Source: Arthrobacter subterraneus (GTDB taxonomy: Bacteria > Actinomycetota > Actinomycetes > Actinomycetales > Micrococcaceae). From it: DNA of 64,000 bases. The notes beneath the pieces were generated by a model, which ran no database searches, was not told where the DNA came from, and saw nothing but the letters and a program-made list of their open reading frames with translations. The translations under genes and the position numbers were made by a program. Positions within the stretch are counted from its first letter, which is position 1, and each line of letters starts with the position of its first letter. Location of the stretch: the NCBI RefSeq assembly GCF_900099735.1, contig NZ_FNDT01000001.1, positions 427,722-491,721 on the forward strand, written 5' to 3'. This document shows positions 16,627 to 25,661 of the stretch, in pieces.

Positions 16627-17412
16627 GTGAAACCCACCACCCGTAAGCGGCTCTTCCGGGGTGCCCTGTACGCCATTTTCATCATCGCCGTCGTCGTCGT
16701 TGCTGTGCTGGCTGACTGGGAAGCAATCCAATCCAACTTCTTCGATCTCGACGTCGCCGCAGAGGCGTTTCCCGGGATCATCACCACCGCGGCGAAGAAC
16801 ACCGTGGTCTACACCGCCATCGCCTTTGTGGGCGGCATGATCGGCGGCCTCATTCTGGCCCTGATGAAGCTCTCTCCCGTCGGACCCTACCGCTGGCTGG
16901 CCACCGCCTACATTGAACTGTTCCGCGGCCTGCCCGCACTGCTGGTGATTTTCGGATTCGCCTTCGCGGTTCCAATCGCCTTCCAGTGGCGTCCGCCGGG
17001 CGGCAGCGCGGGCGCCGGCCTGATCGCGCTCATCGTGGTCGCCGCCGCCTACATCGCCGAGACCATCCGTGCCGGCATCGAGGCCGTTCCCAAGGGCCAG
17101 GTGGAAGCGGCCCGTTCGCTGGGCATGCGGCCGTCCTGGACCCTGGTGTCCGTAGTCCTTCCCCAGGCCTTCCGGATCATCACGCCGCCGCTGACCAATG
17201 AGCTGGTCATCCTCATCAAGGACACCTCGCTGCTGTTCATCGCCGGTATGGCGCTGGGAGACCGGGAACTGACCACCTTCGCCCGCGACTCTGTCTCGTC
17301 CCAGGCAAACGCGACGCCGCTGGTGCTCGCGGCGCTGATGTACCTGGTGATCACCCTCCCGCTGACCCAGCTGGTTGCCAAACTGGAACGCCATAACAAG
17401 AGAGGCCGATAA
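16627..17412 (+). CDS. amino-acid ABC transporter permease
   Basis: 261 residues from a GTG at 16627. The HisM/GlnP-type permease domain has about five membrane segments; the first one (YAIFIIAVVVVAVLAD) lies at residues 17-32. The EAA loop that contacts the ATPase is EAARSLGMRPSWTLVSVVLP, and ELFRGLPALLVIFGFAF and IAETIRAGIEAVPKGQ are family signatures. With the upstream lipoprotein and the downstream ATPase (4-bp gap) it forms a complete polar amino-acid importer. It would work as a homodimer since only one permease is encoded. Confidence 0.92.
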   Translation: MKPTTRKRLFRGALYAIFIIAVVVVAVLADWEAIQSNFFDLDVAAEAFPGIITTAAKNTVVYTAIAFVGGMIGGLILALMKLSPVGPYRWLATAYIELFRGLPALLVIFGFAFAVPIAFQWRPPGGSAGAGLIALIVVAAAYIAETIRAGIEAVPKGQVEAARSLGMRPSWTLVSVVLPQAFRIITPPLTNELVILIKDTSLLFIAGMALGDRELTTFARDSVSSQANATPLVLAALMYLVITLPLTQLVAKLERHNKRGR

Positions 17413-17415
17413 GCC

Positions 17416-18168
<753 letters not shown>

Positions 18169-18194
18169 CCCGGAGCAGGACCCATTCCACATCC

Positions 18195-18226
18195 GGTTGG
18201 TGCGTGCAACAATGTACGCACCAACC
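18195..18226 (+). terminator. hairpin after the amino-acid ABC operon
   Basis: Perfect 11-bp stem GGTTGGTGCGT/ACGCACCAACC with a 10-nt loop. No T-run follows, so it may be an intrinsic terminator of the GC-rich type or an operator for the peptidase gene that starts 29 bp later. Confidence 0.5.
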
Positions 18227-18255
18227 AGCCTGGTCTCCCCTACCCCAGGAATCCC

Positions 18256-19668
18256 ATGTCCGAGCCCGTTACCGCCGGACGTCCGCGCCTGAGGGCGCGG
18301 TTCGCCGCCGTCGTCGTTGTTTGTCTTTCCCTGCTTACCGGGCTGCTCACCGCGCCGCCGGCCACCGCCGCGCTCCCGGTCAGCGACCCCAACAACGTCC
18401 AGGTGCTGGTGACCAAGTCCCGGCCCCTGAACCCGCTGCGGTATGTCCCACCGGACCTCGTGGCCTACCCCGGCACCAGCTACCTGCTGCGGCGCGAGGT
18501 TTCAGGGCAGCTGCAGAACCTGTTCGCGGCCGCCCGGAATGCCGGTGCGCCGCTTGCCGTGGTGAGCGCCTACCGCTCCTATGACGAGCAGGCGTCGCTC
18601 TACAACTACTACGTGTCGCTCTACGGCCAGGCTGTCGCAGACACCATTTCCGCCCGCCCCGGGCACAGCGAGCACCAGACCGGGCTGGCGGTCGACGTCG
18701 GGAATGTGGACGGCTCCTGCGGGCTCGGCGCCTGCTTCGCCACCACGCCGGGCGGCCGCTGGGTGGCGGCCAACGCCTACCGGTACGGGTTCATCATCCG
18801 CTACCCGGACGGATACCAGTCCACCACCGGGTACACCTTCGAGCCGTGGCACCTGCGCTATGTCGGCCGGTCCGTGGCCACCGAGATGCGGACCCGCGGC
18901 ATCCCCACCATGGAGCACTACTACAACGGCTCCAACCCGTCCATCAAGGACTCCGCGGACCTTGTGGCCGCCGATTCCACCGGCACGCTGTGGACCTACC
19001 CGCCGAACTACCTGAACGGGTTCCGCCCGCGCGCCCGCCTCGGCGCCGGATGGTCCAGCCTCAAGGCCGGCTTCACCACGGACTGGAACGCGGACGGCAT
19101 CCAGGACATCCTCGCCCAGTGGAATGACGGACGGCTGACCCTGTACCGCGGCCTCGTCGGTGGAGGATTCCAGGCGCCCGTCGGCATCGGTCACGGCTGG
19201 GGTTCCTTCGAGATCTCCGTCGGAACGTGGGTGCGCGGAAGCCGCTTCCCGTCAGTGGTGGCGAAGGACGGAAGCGGCGGACTCTGGCACTACGCCAACC
19301 CCGCCGGTCTGGGATTGTCCACCGCCGCCCGGCTCGGGCACGGCTGGCAGGACCTGCGCATCACCCTCGCTGACTGGGACCGTGACGGCAACTCGGACCT
19401 CATGGCCGCCAGGCCCACCGGCGCACTGGTGCTGTACCGCACCAACGGAGCCGGTGCCTTTGTCAACGAGACCCGTCGCGTCATCGGCAACGGCTGGCAG
19501 TCGATGGACAGCCTCAAGGCCATCTCCGGCTTCCAGGGACCGGGCTCGTACGGGCTGCGGGCGCGCACGTCCACCGGGCAGCTGAGGTATTACCCGATGC
19601 CCGGCAACCGGTGGGGAACCGCGGCCTCGATCGGGCAGGGCTGGCAGACCTACCGGCTGTTCCACTGA
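18256..19668 (+). CDS. secreted M15B (VanY-like) D-Ala-D-Ala carboxypeptidase with C-terminal FG-GAP-like repeats
   Basis: 470 residues. A Sec signal peptide (hydrophobic 18-38, ending ATAA) is followed by a VanY/M15B peptidase domain at about 55-225. It carries SAYRSYDEQ, the zinc-site motif PGHSEHQTGLAVDVG (His and Asp ligands) and EPWHLRYVG (catalytic Glu and third ligand His). Such enzymes trim the terminal D-Ala of cell-wall stem peptides. Residues 240-470 contain about five repeats of roughly 45 residues with the pattern G-x-GW-x5...DW(N/D)xDG-x-DL/I, related to FG-GAP/VCBS blades and often substrate or wall binding. The same type of repeat forms the C-terminus of the protein at 31535-33676. 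Domain roles are family knowledge; the specific target is inference. Confidence 0.88.
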   Translation: MSEPVTAGRPRLRARFAAVVVVCLSLLTGLLTAPPATAALPVSDPNNVQVLVTKSRPLNPLRYVPPDLVAYPGTSYLLRREVSGQLQNLFAAARNAGAPLAVVSAYRSYDEQASLYNYYVSLYGQAVADTISARPGHSEHQTGLAVDVGNVDGSCGLGACFATTPGGRWVAANAYRYGFIIRYPDGYQSTTGYTFEPWHLRYVGRSVATEMRTRGIPTMEHYYNGSNPSIKDSADLVAADSTGTLWTYPPNYLNGFRPRARLGAGWSSLKAGFTTDWNADGIQDILAQWNDGRLTLYRGLVGGGFQAPVGIGHGWGSFEISVGTWVRGSRFPSVVAKDGSGGLWHYANPAGLGLSTAARLGHGWQDLRITLADWDRDGNSDLMAARPTGALVLYRTNGAGAFVNETRRVIGNGWQSMDSLKAISGFQGPGSYGLRARTSTGQLRYYPMPGNRWGTAASIGQGWQTYRLFH

Positions 19669-19746
19669 CCCGGCTCCAGGAAGCTGACCTGGCTGGGGGA
19701 GACTGACCGCCTTGGGGACACTGACCCACCTTACTGAGTACTCAGT
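19665..19746. repeat. four imperfect CTGACC repeats and a 14-bp palindrome between convergent genes
   Basis: CTGACC recurs at 19665, 19684, 19703 and 19721 (period 18-19) in the gap between the peptidase gene and menD. It is followed by the perfect palindrome ACTGAGTACTCAGT (19733-19746), which overlaps the menD stop. No hairpin terminator with a T-run is visible. Confidence 0.55.
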
Positions 19747-21427
19747 GCCCGACGGCGGCCAGCACCGCCTGCTTCACACGCGCGTGGAAGCCGCGAAGCC
19801 CGGCGCGGTCGGTCCTGACCTCCAGGACCAAGCGGCCCGTGACCGGCTCCGCCAGTGCCGCATCCAGCTCGGCAGCGGTGCTGATGAGACGGTGCCGGAC
19901 GCCGTAACCGGCAGCCAGCGCCGCCAGATCAGCCGAGTGCGGCGTACCGAAGAGGCGTTCGACGGCGGTGCCGTAGCGTTCCACCGTGGCCGGCTGGCCG
20001 TGCTCGAGCAGCCCGAAGATGCCGCCGCCGGCGTCGTTGAGGACAACCACCTGCAGGTCCGGCTCTTCCTCGCCGGGGCCCAGGAGGAGGCCGCCGGCGT
20101 CGTGCAGGAAGGTCAGGTCGCCGACCAGCAGCCGGGTGGGAATACCGGCGGCGAGCGCAATGCCGCCGGCCGTCGAGATGGAGCCGTCGATCCCGGCGAG
20201 CCCCCGGTTCGCGTACACCTCGAGCGGGTGCCAGTCTCCGGAGGCCATAAGGTCCACGTCCCGGATGGGGTTCGAGGACCCGAGCATGAGGTTGTCCGCC
20301 GTGTTCTCCCACACCGCGTCCGCCACGTGAAGACCGGTCAGGGCAGGTTCCTCGTCCAGCAGCAACTGCAGTGCGGCCTCGGCGCGGGCACCGGCCTCAC
20401 GCCATTGCCGCAGCCAGCCGTCCGGTCCGCGCCCGGCGAAGGCCAGAAGCTCATCGAGCGTGCCGATCAGCCGCTCCGGGCGCCTGCCCTCCTCAAACCA
20501 CGCCGGCTGTTCCGGGACGTACAGTGCCCTCTCGACATCCGTTCGGGCCAGCAGGGCGGCGACCGGACGTGACAATGTGGGCCGGCCGAAAACCACCACG
20601 CGCTCAATCCGTGGCCCGAACCCCTCGAGCAGCAACCGGTACGCGCCGATCACCGAGGAGCCGAACCGCGCGTTCGACGACGGCTCGGCCAGCAGCGGCA
20701 GGCTAAGATGCTGCGCGAACACCGCCGCCAGCTCCCCCGCACCGTCCCCGGCGACCACCACGGTACGCGCGGCTGCCCCGGAAGGGGGTGCCGCCGTCGT
20801 CGTACCCCGGTCTGGACCTGCGGAATCACCGCCTGTCATCCCGGATGCGGCGTGCACCCCAGCCTCGGACGTGACCTCGGCGTCGGTGTCGGTGGAAGGC
20901 ATGGAGGGGACCAGCGGGTCGCGGAACGCCAGGTTCACCTGCACCGGACCGGCCGGCCCGTTGACGCCGCGCGACTCGGCAAGTGCACGCGCCAGGTAAG
21001 GCGATGGGTCGGTGCCCGCCGGGACGTCGACGGCGGCACGCACGTGCACCCCGAACAGGCCCGCCTGCCGGGTGGTCTGGTTGGCGCCGGTGCCGCGGAG
21101 CTCGTCCGGGCGGTCGGCGGAGAGCACCACGAGCGGCACAGCGGCGTGGTTGGCCTCCATCACCGCGGGGAGCAGTTCTCCGACGGCGGTGCCGGAGGTG
21201 GTGACGACGGCGGCGGGACGCTGGGAGCCCAGGGCCAACCCCAGCGCGGTGAACCCGGCCACCCGCTCGTCAACGCGGACGTGAATGCGGAGCTCGCCGC
21301 GTTCGGCTGCCTCGGCGAGCGCATACGCCAGCGGTGCGCTCCGGGAACCGGGAGCAAGAACGACGTCGGTGATTCCGGCTGTAGCGAGGGCGGCGGTCAC
21401 GCGGCGGGCTGAGTCAGAGGAGTCCAC
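19742..21427 (-). CDS. menD: SEPHCHC synthase (menaquinone synthesis)
   Basis: 561 residues from a GTG at 21427. Thiamine-diphosphate enzyme that joins 2-oxoglutarate to isochorismate. VVLAPGSRSAPLAYAL, VDERVAGFTALGLALGS, TTSGTAVGELLPAVMEA and the SADRPDELRGTGANQTTRQ stretch are MenD hallmarks. The C-terminal cofactor domain has the GDLTFLHDAGGLL and VVLNDAGGGIFGLLE segments that bind diphosphate and Mg2+. An insertion-like, low-conservation stretch (about 195-235) is richer in Gly/Ala/Thr. It acts after MenF and before MenC, both encoded nearby but on separate transcripts. Confidence 0.95.
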   Translation of the reverse strand: MDSSDSARRVTAALATAGITDVVLAPGSRSAPLAYALAEAAERGELRIHVRVDERVAGFTALGLALGSQRPAAVVTTSGTAVGELLPAVMEANHAAVPLVVLSADRPDELRGTGANQTTRQAGLFGVHVRAAVDVPAGTDPSPYLARALAESRGVNGPAGPVQVNLAFRDPLVPSMPSTDTDAEVTSEAGVHAASGMTGGDSAGPDRGTTTAAPPSGAAARTVVVAGDGAGELAAVFAQHLSLPLLAEPSSNARFGSSVIGAYRLLLEGFGPRIERVVVFGRPTLSRPVAALLARTDVERALYVPEQPAWFEEGRRPERLIGTLDELLAFAGRGPDGWLRQWREAGARAEAALQLLLDEEPALTGLHVADAVWENTADNLMLGSSNPIRDVDLMASGDWHPLEVYANRGLAGIDGSISTAGGIALAAGIPTRLLVGDLTFLHDAGGLLLGPGEEEPDLQVVVLNDAGGGIFGLLEHGQPATVERYGTAVERLFGTPHSADLAALAAGYGVRHRLISTAAELDAALAEPVTGRLVLEVRTDRAGLRGFHARVKQAVLAAVGH

Positions 21428-21464
21428 CCCTCCATCCTCACACTGTTGTGTTGCACGTCCGTGA

Positions 21465-21493
21465 TTTCACCCATGGTTCACCTTCTGGTCCTC
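21465..21493 (+). promoter_or_regulatory. PHO box (three 11-nt direct repeats) upstream of phoX
   Basis: TTTCACC, GTTCACC and GGTCCTC start at 21465, 21476 and 21487, exactly 11 nt apart. This is the GTTCACC-based direct-repeat pattern bound by PhoP in actinobacteria. A further GTTCACC at 21531 is in phase (44 nt on). The site is 63-91 bp upstream of the phoX start and also near the menD start on the other strand. Confidence 0.65.
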
Positions 21494-21555
21494 ATGCGGA
21501 AAGGTGGCGCTGACAGCCTCGGAATCGACCGTTCACCATCGGAAGGCTCCCTCCC

Positions 21556-23604
21556 ATGACTCTCGAATCCCCCCGCCGTTTCCTGCCCATGCTCAACCAT
21601 GTGAAGGGCAAGCGAAGCGCGGTTACCTGCGCGCTGAAGTGTGACAACGCGTGTGCCAAGGACGTCTGCAACCCGTCGAACAACAGCTACATGCGGGACA
21701 TTGTTTCCGCGGAGTACTCCCGCCGCAACATCCTCGGCGTCGGCGCCGTCGGCGCCCTGACCCTGTTGCTCGGCGCCAATGCCGTAAACCAGGCACCCGG
21801 TGCCCAGGCCCAGGGACTCTCCCCCGCCGCCAGGGCCGGCGGACGCCTGCAGTTCTCCGCCATTGCTCCCGTGTCGGCGTCGGTCGATGAGTTCACAGTC
21901 CCGAAGACCTACTCCTGGGAGCCGGTCATCCGCTGGGGAGATCCCCTGTTCAGGGACACCCCGGATTTCGACATCAACAACCAGACCCCCGAGTCACAGG
22001 CCGGCCAGTTCGGGTACAACAACGACTACCTGGACATCCTTCCGCTGGATGAGAAGAACACCCGGGCAGTGCTCGTTGCCAACAATGAATACACCAATGA
22101 GAGCATCATGTTCCCGCCGAGCATGGATCCGGCCACCGTCCGCGCCATCGCAAAGAACGCCCATGGGATGAGCGTCGTGGAACTCGAACGCAAGGCCGAA
22201 GGGTTCCCCTGGAAGTACGTGCGCGGCGCCAAACTGAACCGCCGCATCACCATGTCCACGCCGTTCACGCTGTCCGGGCCGGTAGCCGGTTCCGACCTCG
22301 TCAAGACGGCAGCGGATTCCGAGGGACGCACCGTTCTCGGTACGTTGAACAACTGCGCCGGCGGCACCACCCCCTGGGGCACCATCCTCTCCGGCGAGGA
22401 AAACTTCAACGGCTACTTCAAGGTGACCGCGCCCACGGCCGCACAGCGCCGTTACGGACTCACCAATTCCAACCCCGGCCGGGGCTGGCACCTCGACGAG
22501 CAGCGCTTCGACGCGTCCACCGAAGAGTACAGGAACGAGCCGAACCGTTTCGGCTACATCGTCGAGCTCGACCCGATGGATCCCACCTCCACCCCGGTCA
22601 AGCACACCGCCATGGGCCGGTTCAAGCACGAGGGCGCCAACGTCCGGGTGAACGCCGATGGCCGGGTAGTGGCCTACATGGGCGACGACGAGCGCTTCGA
22701 CTACCTGTACAAGTTCGTGTCGCGTGACAAGTACATCGAGGGCAACCGGGCACACAACAAGACCCTGATGGCCAACGGTGACCTCTTCGTGGCGCGTTTC
22801 CGCGGCAACTCGGAGTCCGAGATCGACGGTTCCGGCGCAGTCCCCACCGACGGCGCATTCGACGGAAGCGGCGAGTGGATCCCGCTGACCCGAAACGGCC
22901 GGAGCGCGGTTCCGGGCATGAGCACCGAGGAAGTCCTTGTCCACACCCGGCTCGCAGCGGACGCAGTCAGCCCCACCAAAATGGACCGTCCCGAGGACGT
23001 GGAGCCCAACCCTGTCACCGGCAGGATCTACGTGGCCTGCACCAACAACTCCAACCGCGGCGTCGGCTCCAACACTCCGGCGGACGAGGCCAACCCGCGC
23101 ACGCAGAACCGCGACGGCCACATCATCGAGATCACCGAAACCAACAACGACGCCACTGCGGCAACGTTCAACTGGAACCTCCTGATGGTCTGCGGTGATC
23201 CTGCGCAGGGTGACGTCACCTACTTCAGCGGTTACCCGGTGGATCAGGTCTCCCCGATCTCCTGCCCGGATAACGTGGCGTTCGATTCAGCGGGCAACCT
23301 CTGGATCTCCACCGACGGCGCGCCCTCGGGCATCGGCTACAACGACGGCCTGTTCAAGGTCCAGCTTGAGGGAGCGGACCGCGGCAAGGTGGAGCAGTTC
23401 CTGTCCGTCCCGCGCGACGCCGAAACCTGCGGCCCCGTCATCCACGACCAGGAAGGCATGGTCTTTGTTGCTGTGCAGCACCCGGGCGAGGACGGCATCT
23501 GGGGCAACAACACCTCGCTGTTCCCCTACGACGGAACCCCGGCACCCCGCCCGTCGGTGGTCCAGGTGTTCCGCGGCAAGAACGGTAACGGCCTGCGGAA
23601 GTAA
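21556..23604 (+). CDS. phoX: PhoX family phosphatase, Tat-exported
   Basis: 682 residues. DUF839/PhoX-type phosphatases are Ca2+/Fe-dependent enzymes that free phosphate outside the cell during starvation. A twin-arginine signal is visible (SRRNILGVGAVGALTLLLG, RR at 56-57) but sits unusually far in. Before it lies a 45-residue leader with four spaced cysteines (C25, C29, C33, C38). The catalytic part has NNCAGGTTPWGTILSGEENF and, later, KMDRPEDVEPNPVTGRIYVA and PDNVAFDSAGNLWISTDG, typical of the beta-propeller. GGAAGG 10 nt before the ATG is the ribosome site. A PHO box upstream indicates control by PhoP, and a strong terminator follows. Confidence 0.92.
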   Translation: MTLESPRRFLPMLNHVKGKRSAVTCALKCDNACAKDVCNPSNNSYMRDIVSAEYSRRNILGVGAVGALTLLLGANAVNQAPGAQAQGLSPAARAGGRLQFSAIAPVSASVDEFTVPKTYSWEPVIRWGDPLFRDTPDFDINNQTPESQAGQFGYNNDYLDILPLDEKNTRAVLVANNEYTNESIMFPPSMDPATVRAIAKNAHGMSVVELERKAEGFPWKYVRGAKLNRRITMSTPFTLSGPVAGSDLVKTAADSEGRTVLGTLNNCAGGTTPWGTILSGEENFNGYFKVTAPTAAQRRYGLTNSNPGRGWHLDEQRFDASTEEYRNEPNRFGYIVELDPMDPTSTPVKHTAMGRFKHEGANVRVNADGRVVAYMGDDERFDYLYKFVSRDKYIEGNRAHNKTLMANGDLFVARFRGNSESEIDGSGAVPTDGAFDGSGEWIPLTRNGRSAVPGMSTEEVLVHTRLAADAVSPTKMDRPEDVEPNPVTGRIYVACTNNSNRGVGSNTPADEANPRTQNRDGHIIEITETNNDATAATFNWNLLMVCGDPAQGDVTYFSGYPVDQVSPISCPDNVAFDSAGNLWISTDGAPSGIGYNDGLFKVQLEGADRGKVEQFLSVPRDAETCGPVIHDQEGMVFVAVQHPGEDGIWGNNTSLFPYDGTPAPRPSVVQVFRGKNGNGLRK

Positions 23605-23620
23605 CCCCTTCCGCAGATGC

Positions 23621-23652
23621 GGCCGGAGGTGCGCAACGGCGCACCTCCGGCC
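23621..23652. terminator. bidirectional terminator between phoX and menC
   Basis: Perfect 14-bp stem GGCCGGAGGTGCGC/GCGCACCTCCGGCC with loop AACG, followed on the plus strand by TTTCGCTTT. It lies between the two convergent stops. Confidence 0.85.
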
Positions 23653-23659
23653 TTTCGCT

Positions 23660-24640
23660 TTACAGGGCCGCGGCCACCCGCTCCAGCCGTTCCAGCCACC
23701 ACCGGGTGCGGTCCGCCGGAGCGGCGAAGCGCTCCAGAAGCTCCTCCGAAACCGGCACCGGGCGCACCGCCAGCCAACCGGCGTCGGGCAGTAACGGCGC
23801 AGGAGACACGTCGCCGTCCATCAGTGACAGGGTGGCCAGTCCGCAGGCGTAGGGCAGGTCGGGAAGCGCGGCGGCGAGCGCCACCCCCGCGCTGATTCCC
23901 ACCGACGAGTCCAGGGCGGAACTGACGACGGCGGGAAGCCCGGCCTGCGCCACAATGTCCAGTGCGCACCGGACCCCGCCCAGCGGTGCCACCTTCACCA
24001 CAAGCAGGTCCGCCGCGTCTTCCCGGGCCACCCGCAGCGGATCCTCCGCCTTGCGGACGCTCTCATCCGCGGCGATCAGGACGGGCAGTCCGCGCCGCTG
24101 CACCTCCAGCCGCACGGCGCGCAGATCGCTGACCGCCATGACCGGCTGTTCCGCGTATTCAAGCCGGTAGGGAGCCAGCGCCTCCAGCGCCGAGAGGGCT
24201 TCGGTCACGTTCCAGCCGCCGTTGGCGTCGATGCGCAGGTTGGCCGCGGGCAGCAGGCGGCGCACTTCGGCGACGCGCGCGACGTCGTCGTCCAGCGACT
24301 GCCCGCGCTCGGCCACCTTGATTTTCACCGCGGTGACCGCACCGAAACGGGCAAGGACAGGTTCGACGCCGGCCGCCGCCACCGCGGGGACGGTCGCGTT
24401 CACGGGGACGCGGCTGCGCACCGGCGTCGGGAATCCCTCCCAGGCGGCCTCCACCGCGGCGCGCAGCCAGGCCGCTGCCTCGGCGTCGTCGTACTCCGGG
24501 AAGGGGGCGAACTCGCCCCAGCCCGCCGGTCCGCACAGCAGCAGCACCTCGCGGTGGGTCACCGAGCGGAAGCGGACCCGCATGGGCAGGGAGACGACGC
24601 GCGCGGAGGCCAGCAGTTCCTCGGTGGTGGGGTGCTCCAT
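23660..24640 (-). CDS. menC: o-succinylbenzoate synthase
   Basis: 326 residues from the ATG at 24640; the frame extends far upstream only as a shadow of the neighbouring gene. Enolase-superfamily dehydratase acting after MenD/MenH. The catalytic lysine motif is AVKIKVAE, the metal ligands lie in LRIDANGGWN (Asp), EYAEQPV (Glu) and IAADESV (Asp/Glu), and the second lysine in LLVVKVAPLGG. EFAPFPEYDD matches the substrate-loop region of actinobacterial MenC. TACGCT ends 6 nt before the ATG, a leaderless-type promoter. The short tandem run of CGGCCTG units at 24661-24690 lies in the upstream region. Confidence 0.93.
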   Translation of the reverse strand: MEHPTTEELLASARVVSLPMRVRFRSVTHREVLLLCGPAGWGEFAPFPEYDDAEAAAWLRAAVEAAWEGFPTPVRSRVPVNATVPAVAAAGVEPVLARFGAVTAVKIKVAERGQSLDDDVARVAEVRRLLPAANLRIDANGGWNVTEALSALEALAPYRLEYAEQPVMAVSDLRAVRLEVQRRGLPVLIAADESVRKAEDPLRVAREDAADLLVVKVAPLGGVRCALDIVAQAGLPAVVSSALDSSVGISAGVALAAALPDLPYACGLATLSLMDGDVSPAPLLPDAGWLAVRPVPVSEELLERFAAPADRTRWWLERLERVAAAL

Positions 24641-24743
24641 CCGCCCAGCGTACGCGGAAGCGGCCTGCGGCCCGCGGCCTGCGGCCTGCAGACGAGTCAA
24701 GCCGATACCGGAACCTTTACGCAGTTGTGACAGTGTTAAACGC

Positions 24744-25661
24744 GTGAGCACCCAGCACTCGACCAAGAAACACCGCTTTTCCACGGCCGCACGGCACCCC
24801 GTGCTGTTTGTCCTTGGAGCCATCGGCTGCTTCCTGGCGTTGGGGTGGACGTACTGGGCTTTCGTCCGGACCACCACCGGCCAGTTCGCGGATGAATCTG
24901 CGTGGGCCGAAGCGGGGATTGCAGCGCCGGACACCCAGGGCCCGTTCCTCCGCTTTCTCGACAGCCTGCCCGTGATCTCGGTGTTCATTGCGGCCGCCGT
25001 GATCCTGTTCGTCACCCTGGGACGACGGCGGTGGGCCGCCGCCGCCATAGCTCTCGGCACGATCGTCGGCGCCAACCTCACCACCCAGGTGCTGAAGAAC
25101 CTCCTCTTCGACCGGCCCGACCGGGGCGTACCCACGCTCGACTTCAATTCGCTTCCCTCCGGCCACACGACGCTCGCCGCCTCCGCCGCGGCTGCGATCT
25201 TCCTGGTCGTCTCGCCCCGCTGGCGGCCCCTTGCCGCGGCAGCCGGAGGCACCTACTCCGTCCTGGCGGGAGCGGCGACCTTCATCAACCTGTGGCACCG
25301 GCCTGCGGACGTGGTCGCCGCGTTCCTCGTGGTGGGGGCGTGGACCCTGATCGGCGGTCTCCTGATCATGCGGAACGGCAGCCGCTGGAACGTGTGGGAC
25401 GGTTTCGGCGAGTTCTGGGCCGCGTCACGGGTGTGGCTGGCGCTGTGCTGGGTCCCGGGCCTGATCGGGCTGGCCCTGTCGCTGGGTTTGTACGTCTACG
25501 TGCAGCTGAGCGGCCCGGCTCCCGTGCCCGGTACGGCCGGTGTGCCGCTGTTCTTCTGGTCCGGGCTTTCGCTCATTGTCGGCGTGGGCTACACGCTCAG
25601 CGCGACGGCCTGCTGGCTGTTCGGCTGGCAGGCGCGGCTGTATGGCCCGGACTCCGCCTAG
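24744..25661 (+). CDS. PAP2 family phosphatase, membrane-bound
   Basis: 305 residues from a GTG at 24744; the longer frame to 24222 is antisense to menC. The three phosphatidic-acid-phosphatase motifs are KNLLFDRPDR, SLPSGHTT and NLWHRPADVVAAF, the last with the catalytic His and Asp. About six to seven membrane segments are predicted; the C-terminal two (LVLALCWVPGLIGLALSLG-like and SLIVGVGYTLSATACWLFG) follow the catalytic core. Such enzymes dephosphorylate phosphatidic acid, polyprenyl diphosphates or related lipids. Placement beside menC may hint at prenyl-diphosphate recycling, but that is inference. Its end overlaps the convergent MFS gene by 4 bp. Confidence 0.85.
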   Translation: MSTQHSTKKHRFSTAARHPVLFVLGAIGCFLALGWTYWAFVRTTTGQFADESAWAEAGIAAPDTQGPFLRFLDSLPVISVFIAAAVILFVTLGRRRWAAAAIALGTIVGANLTTQVLKNLLFDRPDRGVPTLDFNSLPSGHTTLAASAAAAIFLVVSPRWRPLAAAAGGTYSVLAGAATFINLWHRPADVVAAFLVVGAWTLIGGLLIMRNGSRWNVWDGFGEFWAASRVWLALCWVPGLIGLALSLGLYVYVQLSGPAPVPGTAGVPLFFWSGLSLIVGVGYTLSATACWLFGWQARLYGPDSA

